Part shown: positions 44,088 through 55,272 of the stretch, piece by piece | Position numbering within the stretch: the stretch's first letter is position 1 | How the letters are laid out: the number at the start of each line of letters is the position of its first letter | From: Chrysolina oricalcia | Taxonomy: Eukaryota; Arthropoda; Insecta; Coleoptera; Chrysomelidae | Length of the DNA stretch: 64,000 bases | Assembly (NCBI GenBank): GCA_944452925.2 | Contig: OX101813.2 | Coordinates: 5,541,425 to 5,605,424, forward strand | Reading direction: 5' to 3' | The notes under the pieces: generated by a model | What the model was told of the DNA's origin: nothing | Seen by the model: the letters and a program-made list of their open reading frames with translations, nothing else | The model's database searches: none | Program-made: the position numbers and the translations under genes

Positions 44088-45091
44088 TATACGTTTCAAC
44101 ATTTAATTCAACCCGTATTTCAACAACCATTCTGTAAGTAGTAGAAGACATTTCAAATTTGAGTGACTGAGTAACGTCATTGTTTATATAGAAGATAGTT
44201 AGTCAACCTTATGGGATTATAATTGGATCAAAATGGATGCGACATGTAGATGGCGATAGTGAGCTCGCATCCAAGTCATGTCGTAACTTCAGTGATCTGG
44301 CCTCCAAGTCATGTCGTAACTTGATTAAAACAATGGAAAAGCATTAAAATCAGGGTTTTTTGAAGAAACCTGCATTAAAATGACGTCAAATATTCATGTT
44401 TGTAACTAATCACGCTAGATGACACTCGCGTTTGTGTCCAATACCTTTTCCTCAGGCATTGACTAAGACTAACTATGTTCTATTTAAACAATGGTAACGT
44501 CAAACTTTGATACTTATACAAACAAAAGAAAGCCGCAAATAGTTCTTTGTTGACATTAATAGCCGTGTTTACCTAAATAGCAGCTTGTTTACCTAAATAG
44601 CCGCTCATAACACACATCATGTTACTTCAATCGTGAAATTTTATTGGTGCAGCCATGTGTAAATGAAATAATCCTCAATATGCCTCCAATCATGTTATTA
44701 GTTCATTAACAGTTTTTCGTGCTTTTTCTAACAACCAATCTGAAATCCCCTTGGAGATAGACATGCGAAAATTGAATAATACATATTACACAGAAGTGAA
44801 AGAAATAAATAAGGAAGCTTACAAAAAATACTAAAATTATCACCCGCCTTGTCGAATAGACCACCATTTTCACTGTGAATTTTATTTTGAATAACTAATA
44901 GAGAGCTGAATTATGTTAAATATGATAGGATTAGAAATAATGGATCTAGGATAGAAAACATCACTACAATCACTAAATATTTCAATTAATAATACAAGTT
45001 TTTGTTCCTTCATCATTAAAAATAAATGTTTCTTAACAATCTGTGGTTTTCAGGTGGATATAATGAAAAATATTGTTCATTACTCGTCCAT
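44088..45091. other. Spacer, no gene seen
   Basis: Short local duplications (TGTTTACCTAAATAGC twice near 44568-44600; CAAGTCATGTCGTAACTT twice near 44271-44322). No coding motif. Confidence 0.4.
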
Positions 45092-45179
45092 AATAGTAAT
45101 TTACGTAACAAGTACAGAAAATGCTGTTTTTTGGACGAGTAGACCCAATTCAAGGACGAGCGTTAGCGAGTCCTGGAAC

Positions 45180-46162
45180 TTCCAGGACTGCTGAATGCTT
45201 CCAGATGTTACACATCTACGAAATTTCATTGACTCGGACCTTGAAACATTTTGGAACATAGTTTTTGCTATGAAAAATGGCGCTGAAGAACCAATGTTCC
45301 CCAATTTATCTGCCTTTGTAAAAGGTATTATTAGTTTGCCACATTACTCTGCAGCCGCTGAAAGAATTTTTTCACAACTATTTTTGTTGAAGACCAAAGT
45401 TCGAAACCGTTTAAATATTGAAACTTGTTCCAATATTTTACATGCCAAAGAAATGATAAGCCCTAATACATGCTATTCATGGAAACCTAGTCCTGAATTG
45501 ATGAAAAGAAAATTTAGAGAAAAAACTATATAAACATTATAATTCTTTACAGTGATATAAGAAATAATTGTGATAATTTTTAAGTTTTGTTAAGATTTTT
45601 ATGTTTTCTTGTTATTTTCTAGTTTTGTTCATATTTTTAAGTTTTGTTCCTAGTTATATGTGATATCGACAAATGGCAGCGCTTTACTGTTCCTCATTTT
45701 TATTATGTACCTATTTAGTTTCATGACTGACTTTACATATGTGATATTTGCAAATCTTTTTTTACGTTTTTTATGTTTTTTTTTATATATTTTATCTGCC
45801 AATAATTTTTTATTTTGAATAAATGTTTCAAAATTATATTTTTTCGACTGTTCTATTATTGATTATTGGGAATTGAAAATATTAGATACCAGCGCTAAGG
45901 TGGCGAAAGGTCTAACCACTTTCGAGTACATTGAACTGAACCAACCACAAATTCTGGAACGTCAGGAGCATGCGCAGTTGAAAAAAGGTGCACGAAATTT
46001 AAGGTGAAGCGAATATTTATTATCAACTGCGCATGATCCTGAAATTCTGAAGCCAATATTTCTCAAAACCCGAACATACCAAATCTCGTTCATTTAATCA
46101 CAATCTCGCACGTTTTCGACAGAGCGTGTCGCACGAAATTTCATAGGTCTGTGGCAACACTG
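45180..46162 (+). mobile_element. hAT-type remnant with 8-bp target duplication
   Basis: Inserted in the dispersed repeat seen whole at 29848-30030. Flanks CCTGGAAC (45172-45179) and CCTGGAAG (46163-46170) match 7 of 8 bases. The right end GGCAACACTG is the reverse of the common hAT terminus CAGTGTTGCC. The left end lacks it, so the element is deleted or altered there. Contains the C-terminal part of a hAT transposase. Confidence 0.7.
45195..45536 (+). pseudogene. hAT transposase C-terminal dimerisation domain
   Basis: 112 codons with LPHYSAAAERIFSQLFLLKT followed by KVRNRLNIETCSNILHAKE, the classic hAT C-terminal dimerisation block. Upstream FWNIVFAMKNGAEEPMFPNL is the usual linker. The BED finger and the RNase H-like catalytic part are absent. 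The 3' part has AATAAA near 45820. Confidence 0.82.
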
Positions 46163-46262
46163 CCTGGAAGTCTGCGAGTCAGTCCAAAAAAACTGTTTTC
46201 GGACGTGTTGCGTACACTATTTTTTCGGCAACCATGTAGAATAACAAATCAGTGAGACGCAT

Positions 46263-46659
46263 TTAGTCTAAGAGACGAAATGAGGTCAAGGGCGATCCCA
46301 GGGGGTGGGTCAAGGGGGTCATGAATTTTGATCAAGAGTAAACTACCCTGGCTGTGATTTCAAATTTGAATATTTCGAACATTTTAGTTCTTGGAAAACA
46401 GAATTCTTTGGGAGATCGTTTAGTAACGAACAGTCGTTACCGACCGATGATGAACCCTTTACTCCCATATACACCTACTGAGTAGGCTTATTGAGGCAAG
46501 TACCTGACAGAAAACAACTACTACCCTGGCTAAGACCACGACGGGTATTGAATTAAATCTAACATATACTTGTGCAACGTTCCTCAAAGCATCAGAGGAC
46601 GCAGTTGCAATTGCCCTCTATGACCAACCAGCAGATGTATGTTTTGATTTGGACAGGGT
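46263..46659. other. Spacer, no gene seen
   Basis: Includes AAGGGCGATCCCAGGGGGTG and mixed sequence without recognisable motif, between the split repeat and the nested non-LTR elements. Confidence 0.4.
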
Positions 46660-46972
46660 GACCACCTGCAGACTAGTTTCGAGGTTATTGCCTCTCATCA
46701 GTGCAAGGGTAGGTCAATACAGACAGCAGAATTCAAAAAGCACAAATGATACCATCCACAAACTGATGTCAATGATTTAAGAGAGCATAAATGGTAAAGA
46801 AGCTGTCGCGGCGGTTCTGTGTGATCTTTCGAAAGCATTCGATTGTGTAAATCATGACATTTTGCTGCAGAAGCTTAATCGAAATGAATTTGGGGGAGTC
46901 ACTGAACTGGACAGTGCTGTGGTCTATATTCAGTAAAATAATGATTGTTTCGGAAGACAAACTTGATACATT
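46660..46972 (+). pseudogene. Non-LTR element A, upstream RT piece
   Basis: The plus strand reads SKSTNDTIHKLM, a stop, then ESINGKEAVAAVLCDLSKAF and DCVNHDILLQKLNRN: RT fingers and the first catalytic motif. The frame is lost before the (TA)n run at 46973-47040. The palm motif with the Asp pair is found at 50866 on the same strand, so 46973-50865 is inserted. Confidence 0.75.

Positions 46973-47040
<68 letters not shown>
46973..47040. repeat. (TA)n microsatellite
   Basis: Uninterrupted alternating TA for about 68 bp. It produces a spurious Tyr-Ile repeat in both reading directions and marks the junction between non-LTR elements A and B. Confidence 0.95.
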
Positions 47041-47042
<2 letters not shown>

Positions 47043-47612
47043 GCCGGAATGGTGAATAACCCAAGCGGTTTAAAATGGTTTCTGCATGAATCTAAGGATC
47101 TGAGACCTGTCATAATACGGAGGACCCTTTTTTGAATTTTAAATACTCTGTCTGCATCGCTACATCCTCCCCAAAGGATAATACCAAATGGAGCATGAGA
47201 GTAAAAGTTGGAATAATATAATGTTTTGGCCATATTGCTGTTTGCATGTTTAGCTAAAACTCTGATGCCATAGCAAGTCTGATTCAGCTTTGAACATACT
47301 TTATCAATATGATAGTTGAATTTTAATGTTTCGTCGATAATAATTCCTAATGATTTAACGTGATCAGAAATTTCAATTTTATGTTGATTAAGCATAGCAT
47401 AGGCTGGTGTGGCCAAAGCTTGATTTACTTTGAATAAGATCATATTTGTTTTGTCGGGATTTATAACGAGTCTGGAGTTCGAGAACCAATTTTCAGTATT
47501 TATTATTAATGAATTTGCGTATAATTGGAGGTAGTTAGCAGTAGAGTACTGTCATCAGCATAATTGATGATAGTCTTATCTTGATCAGCAAGTAATGCAA
47601 AATCATTTAAGT
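47041..47612 (-). pseudogene. Non-LTR element B, downstream RT piece
   Basis: The minus strand reads YLNDFALLADQDKTIINYAD then DSTLLLTT (47605-47535; catalytic Asp pair), then 47443-47041 with ISDHVKSLGIIIDETLKFNY, FYSHAPFGIILWGG and RVFKIQKRVLRIMTGL. It belongs to the RT piece at 50608-50273; DNA element C lies between. Frameshifts occur between the palm and thumb parts. Confidence 0.78.
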
Positions 47613-48222
47613 ATTCGATACCCTATTTCTAATAAGACCCACAATTTTTGTGAAATGTAGGTTTTGGTGGAATCGAGTTCCTCAGACAATTATCAACCTA
47701 ATATGAGTATAAAATAAGTCTCATGAAACAATTAATGTTTATTTTGCGTCCATTCTAATATATCTTAAGCGCAACAGCTGATTATTCTAATTCCAATAGA
47801 GCTTATCCCCTGTCATTCCATAAGAAGCCCAAGTAGAGAACAGGTGTTGTTTTGCTCTCCACTTGTATGTATCATTTTGGCTAGGAACTTAGTGATATAA
47901 AGAAGTTCAAAAGGTGAGTACAAACTATAACTGTCGTTTCCATGTAGTAATAAAATTTGAATGTATTATTTTAACCAGAAAGTAATAATTATACTATTAT
48001 AAACTTGTTGTTGGATACGACATATTAGAAGGGATGGGAACGTGTGTGGGTTGAGACCTATTAGATTAGATTGCATTATTGTTTGCATTGAGAAAGACAT
48101 GTGATAGAAATCATTATAAATCAAACATTTTACAAAATATTTGTTTAGAAAACATAATTGACGCAAAACATGAAAATTAATGTCTGTATGATATCATCTG
48201 AATGAAGATTAATTAATTTCAG

Positions 48223-49330
48223 ATGTCTGGTAGAGGAGCAAAAATAGTTGCCATGGTTCGTGAAATCGATGTAGACACTGCTGAGCCACTAGAACAAATT
48301 TTCAACATTGTGAATAATATTCCTTGTGATGTAGAAGTCAATGAAGTCTGTTCAATTCCACAACATGCTGGTGAGGTCGACTCTGGAAATGCTTTAAATT
48401 CAGCATTCGAAAATGGCAATATCAGAAGCAGTTGTTCTGAAAATATGCGAAATAATGAATCTTATTTACCAGTAGCTCTTTCAGTTGGAGATATCATATC
48501 TCTAGAACAACCAGATATACAAATTTTGGATAACCTTGTCTGTACTATTATTCAGGATACTGATTCAAACATTGATAACTTTCAAGTTATATGTGAAGAT
48601 GAAAATGCCAATGTAAATGTTGATGCTGATATGGAGTTACTAGAAAATCGTTTAAATATTGTTAATCAAGAATGTGGAGACAACAATAATGATTTTGGAG
48701 ATATTGACGGTGCAGAAAACCAGCAAGAAGTTCATTTGGAATGGATGACCCTGACTATGTACCACCTGATGATGAAAGTCGAGACGATATCATTCTGGAT
48801 TCCAAATCATCAACCCAAGAAGAAAATAATGTTAGGTGAAGAGTACAAAGGATACATGATATCAAACAGTGGCATAATAAAGCACGAAATTATGAGACAA
48901 AAGAACAGTGGGACCAACGTGTGATTCTAATTTCTGCAAGATAGCATCAAATAGGTTTTGTCAATTATTCACTGATGAAACTCGACAAACAATTTTTAAT
49001 GAATTTTGGAACATGACATGGGAACAGAAAAGGATCTTTGTTTCACACATGAACATCAGTTACGGGGAAAAAAAGAGATGCTATACAAAAAATGTTTAAA
49101 ATATCTTCCTAGTGGAAAAATTATGTACAAAATAAAATACACTGATCAATATAAAGAACTACCTCAGGGACAGAAAATTATTGATAAAAATTACTTCCTG
49201 CAGCCTCTCTATTCTGAGAGACTCAAGCTTAATAGGAAGAAATAGATGCATCTCCAAGAGCTCAAAAAAGTTTTACCGCTAGATACTCACTTTTTTTATG
49301 ACACAATTTCATATTATGAGCAAACAGATT
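48223..49330 (+). pseudogene. Transposase-like protein of element C, core deleted
   Basis: 48223-48924 opens MSGRGAKIVAMVREIDVDTA with an acidic Asn/Asp-rich region and ends near GYMISNSGIIKHEIMRQKNS. The next frame (48908-49099) reads MGPTCDSNFCKIASNRFCQL then DETRQTIFNEFWNMTWEQKR, a Cys-rich start shared by a large insect family usually called uncharacterised. The third (to 49245) has QGQKIIDKNYFLQPLYSERL, the family's usual C-terminal wording, followed after a stop by HLQELKKVLPLDTHFFYDTI. The catalytic middle is missing. Three frame changes show decay. I cannot name the superfamily. Confidence 0.5.
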
Positions 49331-49355
49331 ACCCAATAAGTGAGAATTTCAAAGA

Positions 49356-49450
49356 AACTGCGAGTGATAATAGAAAAAAAAAGAAAGAAACTGTAAGTGA
49401 TAATAGAAAAAAAAGAAATAAACTGCGAGTGATAATAGAAAAAAAAAGAA
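49356..49450 (+). repeat. Three tandem ~33-bp units
   Basis: AACTGCGAGTGATAATAGAA plus an A/G-rich tail, repeated three times with small changes, in the A-rich end of element C. It yields Lys-rich nonsense in the plus frames. Confidence 0.8.
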
Positions 49451-50272
49451 ATAAGAAAAAGAGAACAGATGCAGAAAATAGCCAATTTATACCCCTTAAG
49501 AATTGTAACAGAGAAGATGCTGACGACAGAAACGAATCAAAAGGAAGAACATCGAAAAATAATAGAGTAAAATAAAAATCATTTTTAACGATTGGTGAAA
49601 ACAATGAAATGGAGCTTAACAATGAAAATAAAACAAAAATAAATAGGGGAAAAAATAGGAAAAGGAGAACTGAAGCAAAGACTAAGAAAGTGGAGAAGAA
49701 CAAACAAAAAATTTAATATACAAAAAAATAAATCGAAAATTGATGAATGAACAGCTCGATGAACAGTTATAGATATAATTTATGAAACATAATGTGCTGT
49801 ATTATTTCATAATATTTCAATTATCACGTTTTTAAATTTTTAAAATGTTAAGTGTTACCCTTGTTTTTATATTAATTGTGTACTACTTGGAGTACCTTCC
49901 TATATTTGAATGTATTTTTCATTTCCGTATAATGACCTGATATCATAAACCAATATGCATCAATACAGCTTATTATTTGTCTTATACCACACGAAGTTAA
50001 ATCTAACAAATAAGTCGTATCTGCAATATGAGAACAATTTGTAGTATCCAACATATTGATGAAAAATCAATATAGCGTAAGCAACATAGTGTTCCCATTT
50101 ACATGAAAAAATCGTTCAGATAACTTATTCTCTTTCCAGAGTGGCGAGTAAGTATCATATTCAGTTGAAAAAATCTATTAGATGTGCATGATAACAAAAA
50201 AGACAGTTTTAAATGTCTCCTGTAAAATTAAGCTTTTGTGGGATACAGCCTATTAGAAATAGGGTATCGAAT

Positions 50273-50608
50273 GAAAATTAATGGTCCAAGGACACTACCC
50301 TGTGGAACACCCATGGACACGTCCAGAGCATTTGACCGCATGTAATTATCACTTTCATCTCTTATTTTTACTGCATGCTTCCTTCCTTCAATGTAAGATT
50401 TAAACCAGCTTAGAGCAGTACCACAAATACCATAGTGTTCGAGTTTAATTGGGAGTATTTTGGAGTCAGTGCAGTTGAATGACCTGGGCAAGTCCAAGAA
50501 AATTCCGCAGGCAATTTCTCCTCTATCGAGGGAGTTGTATATAAAGTGAGTAAGTTCAAATAGTACGGTTTCAATGCTCTTGCCACCAATGAACCCATGT
50601 TGGCTCAT
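50273..50608 (-). pseudogene. Non-LTR element B, upstream RT piece
   Basis: The minus strand reads SQHGFIGGKSIETVLFELTH, GIFLDLPRSFNCTDSKIL (KAF changed to RSF), VSMGVPQGSVLGPLIF and stops at element C. The rest of the RT is at 47612-47041. 5'-truncated near 50608; 50609-50865 holds only AT-rich sequence. Confidence 0.8.
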
Positions 50609-50865
50609 ATTTGTAATATATGTTGTTTCACTATTTTATTTAGATGTATTGATAACACTTGTAATCAGTAATAACAAATAGGTTATTTAATGTTGATTAT
50701 AATTAAGTAATAACAGATTTTAGTAACTACAGCTCTAAGACGCACATGACTGTTCTAGGAACCAAACAACTACTGGATGCAGGGTTGCCAAGTAGAGGAC
50801 ACTTAATTAACCTGACATAGTAATTATAATATTAACTATTAATATTAAATAGACATATATCACAA

Positions 50866-51690
50866 TATTAAGATCTTATCTCTCTGACAGAAATCAGTGT
50901 GTAAAATTATCCACTACCTCTGATACAATTGGAATAGGGTGCGGAGTGCCCCAGGGCTCTGTACTGGGTCCTATACTTTTTCTTTTGTATATAAATGACC
51001 TTACAATTCTACCAATTTCTGGAAATTTAACGTTATTTGCAGATGATACAACTATATTATGGCACCATAAAGATAAAGAATGACTCCACGAAATAATGTG
51101 TGATGACATGGTCTTAATCAAAGACTGGTGTGATTCTAATTTACTTTCATTAAATACCAAAAAAACAAGTGCCATTTGTTTCAGAACTGTTATATGTGAA
51201 TATGGTTAGTCAAATATTAGTAAATAAGAACACAGCAAAATTTTTGGGAATTTAATTGGATACGAATCTGAAATTTGAAGAGCACATAAGAAACTTGAAT
51301 AAAAAATTGGCATCTGGTTTTTATGTTTTGAGGGTGGTTTCTAATGAGTTGGGATTTGCTGCTGCAAAATCAGTTTATTACGCACTCATGGAATCCCAAT
51401 TGTTTCAGTGTTAATACTACAGAAGCTAGCAATCAGAAACCTGTGCACAATAAAATTTAGGGACTCATGTAAACCACGCTTTATTGAACATGGGATCCGG
51501 TTTCATTAATCCACAAAAATAGATTAGATTACGAAGTAAATGATGTCTCCTATTATACTTGTCAAAACGAAAATAGTTTAAAGCTCCCCATAAAAGACTC
51601 TGATCTATAATGGGGTGAAAATGTATAAAAAATGATCTTGTGAAATAACGAAAAAATGTACAATATTTTAGAAACATGACAAAAAAACTA
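50866..51690 (+). pseudogene. Non-LTR element A, downstream RT piece
   Basis: Reads RSYLSDRNQCVKLSTTSDTI, GCGVPQGSVLGPILFLLYIN and GNLTLFADDTTILWHHKDKE then a stop, WCDSNLLSLNTKKTSAICF, and decayed C-terminal text to about 51690. Continues the RT begun at 46660-46972. Several stops and frameshifts. Confidence 0.8.
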
Positions 51691-51776
51691 CTTAGTATAT
51701 ATTATAATTCAGCAGAGTTTTATGACAATTCATTTTGATGTTTTTTTTTTGTAATTTTAAAATAATTAACTTTATA

Positions 51777-52682
51777 CAGTGTGTATCACTTCTCATGGAA
51801 ACACCCCCGTATCTTCCGTAACAATAGAGGTAAAATGATGAAACTCTTAGGACTGATGGAAATGCTCAAAATGCACCTACCACCTGAATGGGGTTGGCCT
51901 AAGTGATATACACTGCCCGCCACTCGCGATGGAACAACCCATTTTTACGGTTAAACATACTAGGGGGCAGAATAGGCTCAAAATTCCTACAGATTCGTGA
52001 TCAGGACCACCAACTTACTACAGAGACACGTTTTCCCTGAAAAAATTTCAGTCCTGAGAAATCCGAATTTGTCTCACTTCTCATGGAAACACCCCCGTAT
52101 CTTCCGTATTTTTTTACGTAGAACCATGAAATTTACAGGATCGATAGATACACTGGAAATGAACTTACTGCACGGAAATGGTCAATCTACGTAATATACA
52201 CTGCACGCCAGCAGCGAAGGAACCACCTATTTTTCCATCGCTGCTGGCGTGCAGTGCACATCATGTAGGATGACCCGTTTTGTGCAGTGAGTTCATTTCT
52301 AGTGTATCTATCGATCCTGCAAATTTCAGGGTTCTACGTATAAAATTACGGAAAATACGGGGGTGTTTCCTTGAGAAGTGAGACAAATTCGGATTTTTCA
52401 GGACTGAAATTTTTTCAGAGAAAAAGTGTATCTGTAGTAAGTTGGTGGTCCTGATCACAAATCTGAAGGAATTTTTAGCCTATTTTGCCCCCTAGTACCT
52501 ATGTTTTACCGTAAAAATGTGTTGTTCCATCGCGATTAGCGGGCAGTGTATATCATGTAGGCCAACCCCATTCAGGTGGTAGGTGCATTTTGAGCATTTT
52601 CATCAGTCCTGAAAGTTTCATCATTCAACCTCAATTATTACGGAAGATACGGGGGTGTTTCCATGAAAAGTGAGACACACTG
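51777..52682. mobile_element. 906-bp palindromic TA-flanked element
   Basis: Starts CAGTGTGTATCACTTCTCAT and ends with the inverse at 52682; TA at 51775-51776 and 52683-52684. The two halves mirror about 52228 (centre ...CGCTGCTGGCGTGCAG / CTGCACGCCAGCAGCG...). Each half itself holds two copies of CACTTCTCATGGAAACACCC. A lone arm is at 22262-22395. No coding capacity. Confidence 0.85.
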
Positions 52683-53105
52683 TATTTAACACATTTCTTA
52701 TTTTAACCGTAACATATCTTTATCATGCCTGCATTGTTATTATTTGGCTATATTTTAAATTTTAAGAGTTTGTATATTACACGTTATTTATAATTTTACC
52801 TGTGTTTTTCAACAAGAATTTATTCTAATGTATAATAAACATATATCATCCATCCATCCATCCATTTTTTGAATAACGAACGAAACTGAGAGAGAAAATC
52901 TAACCGGCCTACATGCAAAACAATACTGAGACTTGTCAGAACTAACATTAACCCCACCCTGCATAGTTATTTGGGACCGAGTTATTTCGACGTAGTACAT
53001 GGTATTGCGGCGATAAAACCGATATAATACGGTTTCAAACTATCCAGACAATCAGAAATTAGGTGTGACGAGTTAATTCGGGATAGGTTTAGGTTAGGTT
53101 AGGTT
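52683..53105. other. Spacer with ATCC repeat and TTAGG-like run
   Basis: (CATC)n at about 52846-52866. GGTTTAGGTTAGGTTAGG at 53085-53103 equals three units of the insect telomere repeat and abuts the 3' end of the next retroelement. Confidence 0.6.
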
Positions 53106-53845
53106 TTGAACGTGAGTGGGCCCGTATCAGGCCCTCCACTGCGGCCAATGGCCTATTGTGGCTCACCCTATGGTTATATTTCTCCCAGTATATCCAATCT
53201 CTTGACGAAATTGAGGAATGCATTGGGAGAACAATTTACCAGGTTTTCTGGCCTTACTGTCGTTTCGCCAAATATTGAGAATCTGGTTCTGGCCGCTGCA
53301 GGGCATGTACACAGAATGTGTTCAGCCGTTTCATCATCCTCCATGCATAGCCGGCACTCTGCATCTTGTGCAAGTCCGATTTTATGCATGTGGTATTTGA
53401 GTTTGCAGTGGCCAGTAAGCAAACCTACTATAACTCTGAGATGCGCTCTGCTGAGTTCTAGCAGTTTGTCAGAGTCCTGTTTTTCCTTGTACAAGCAATA
53501 AATGCTTTGGAATGGGCTAGGCCCGGTAGACTACGCCAGTACTCTAGTCTTTTAATGTCTGCCCAAGCTGTTATGACATTCTTGGCAGTGCTATATGCTA
53601 AACCGATTACCGGTTCTGGTCCAGTGAACGTTGTTTCGGCCCCCCCTTTTGCTAGGGCGTCCGCTATTTCGTTTCCTTCTAGGCCTGTGTGACCTGGTAT
53701 CCAGACTAGGGTAACGTTGTTGCGTTGCGCCAGTCGGTTTAAGGTGTCTCTGCAGTTCCATACTGCCCTAGATTTAAAGCAGTTGGATTCAAGCGCTTTA
53801 AGTGCTGCTTGACTATTCGGGATAGTACTAGTCTGCAAGAATTAT
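53106..53845 (-). pseudogene. R1/I-type non-LTR element, RNase H and C-terminal zinc knuckle
   Basis: Minus strand, 53838-53458: SQAALKALESN and VTLVWIPGHTGLEGNEIADA then LAKGG, the late motifs of RNase H. A frameshift near 53470 leads to 53494-53174: LTGHCKLKYHMHKIGLAQDA then CRLCMEDDETAEHILCTCPA, a CxxC...H...C knuckle found at the end of R1/I/LOA-type ORF2. Endonuclease and RT are missing (5' truncation at about 53845). The domain order argues against the CR1-like families found elsewhere here. Confidence 0.82.
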
Positions 53846-54051
53846 CAAGCCGAGTTATCTCGGGATGATAGTAAGGCAAGCGGCTAATGAAATGTGGGCT
53901 CAACTACATGCTCCTGTTTTCATTTGCAAAGTTTCCACACATTTACAAACCCACAGGGTCATTATTGTGGGTGTTGCACTGACTGCAACATACATGCATT
54001 TCTCCACCTGCTGAATTTAGAGGTTACACTTCAGATTAATTCTTAGCTCAC
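53846..54051. other. Start of ZUP1 intron 1
   Basis: No motif recognised apart from the donor GTGAGC of exon 1 at 54051-54046 (minus). Confidence 0.5.
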
Positions 54052-54296
54052 CTAGGGCTGGGTTCATCAATAAAACTGATATTTTGTTCAGATTCAGGAG
54101 TCAAAAAGTCCAGGTGGGCTTGATTCACATGTAGAATTAGTTCAGCAGGGGATACAGCAGATAACTCACAAAAAGGACAAACAGCATTTCCATCGATATG
54201 AGCTGTATGTGTGTGTATCCTAAATTCATCTTCTGGGAGCCCTTCTAAACCACAAATTTCACAGCAATAACCGACTCCTCGAGCATTACTTGCCAT
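54052..54296 (-). CDS. ZUP1: ZUP1-like gene, exon 1 (start, fingers 1 and 2)
   Basis: ATG at 54296-54294, donor CCCTAG/GTGAGC at 54051; 245 nt, ending in phase 2, which fits the acceptor at 29481. Encodes MASNARGVGYCCEICGLEGL with finger 1 (CEIC, 12 residues, H, 4, H) and finger 2 CPFCELSAVSPAELILHVNQ then AH, then HLDFLTPESEQNISFIDEPS. Vertebrate ZUP1 also starts with such a pair (CPFCxLSGV...H...H). The protein is a nuclear/cytosolic deubiquitinase whose fingers help bind K63 chains. Intron 1 is about 24.6 kb and full of transposons. Nothing in 54297-54598 identifies a promoter; CCAAT-like AGCCAATCAG at about 54643 lies in a MITE. Confidence 0.85.
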
Positions 54297-54598
54297 TTTC
54301 TAAAAAATAAAAAAGGTTGGAATCTTGGAATAAACTTTCAAATTTTTTTTTGGGTATGTACATTTTCAAAAGTTAGTTCCCAAGATCTTATTACGTTTCT
54401 TACGTTTCAAGTCAACTCCCAAAACGATTTAATTCTTCATAACCAAACTCAAATCCATAACCATAACCTTTTCTTTTTGACATTTTTGATCAAACGACCT
54501 ACTTTAACAATTTTACATTTCAAAGCGAACCGAACCGCAACCCGCATTACATATTATCTGCATCAATCATTCATGGTGCAGGCGCAGGTGATTCGATT

Positions 54599-54919
54599 AA
54601 ACCAAAGAGACTAAACTAACAAGGAGGGTTTTATAAGCTCTAGCCAATCAGAATCTTGTAGCATCAACGCGTCATAGTGACTTACTAGGATATGAGTACA
54701 GAGTCGAACTCTAACCAAGCAACAAAACTGTCAGTAGTAACTCTCATATACCAAGAGCTAGTCCGTCACTGTCTACAGAGAACGGCGGCCATGACACGTC
54801 CTACTACGTCACATTTCGTCACAAATGTTCTTTCATCTCTTTCTACTAGTGTCCCCATTGTCTTATGGGAATTAAACACTCCTTGTTAAATTTTAGTCTC
54901 CTTGGTTTGGGTAGATCGG
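54599..54919. mobile_element. 320-bp MITE with a third end copy beyond
   Basis: AAACCAAAGAGACTAAACTA ... at 54599 and the inverse ...TTTTAGTCTCCTTGGTTT to 54919, about 35 bp. Another copy of the same end (AAACCAAGGAGACTAAAATT) at 54966-55010 makes a near-perfect 43-bp inverted repeat with 54875-54919. Confidence 0.65.
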
Positions 54920-55272
54920 ACTGCATCCTTATCCGAAACACCAAATTAATTTTAAACTTGGCAACAATCTACCCAAACCAAGGAGACTAAAATTTAACAA
55001 GGAGTGTTTAATAAGGAGAGTTTTTGATTGCCGACCGGTCACGATCGCTCAGACCATAGCGTTTTTAGTTGTCAACCGCACTGACCGCTCTCCAAATGAA
55101 ACCGTTTTTCATTATCGACCATGACCGACCGGTCCAAGACCATTTCGCCCGGGAATTTTTGGTGGGCGAAGCGGTCGGTGTGTTGTTTGATGTTTTGAAA
55201 TAACCTCTAAAATGAGGAGCAACTGACCAGTAAAAGTGTTAATACGAAAGAAAAGGGAAAAAATATGTAAAA

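Larger units (their letters stand above)
47619..50266 (+). mobile_element. DNA transposon C, internally deleted
   Basis: Ends TACCCTATTTCTAATA at 47619 and the inverse at 50266. The 22-bp inverted match also takes in the palindromic TCGA on each side (47615-47618, 50267-50270), which may be a 4-bp target duplication. Interior encodes the start and end of a transposase-like protein but not its core. It interrupts the RT of non-LTR element B between GPLIF and YLNDFA. Confidence 0.68.

Noticed and set aside
46769..47443. Minus ORF with a Tyr-Ile repeat as a novel repeat protein
   Set aside because: The repeat is a TA microsatellite read through; the left part is antisense to non-LTR element A.
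49329..49703. 124-codon Phe/Leu-rich minus ORF as a membrane protein
   Set aside because: It is the antisense of an A-rich tandem-repeat tail of element C.
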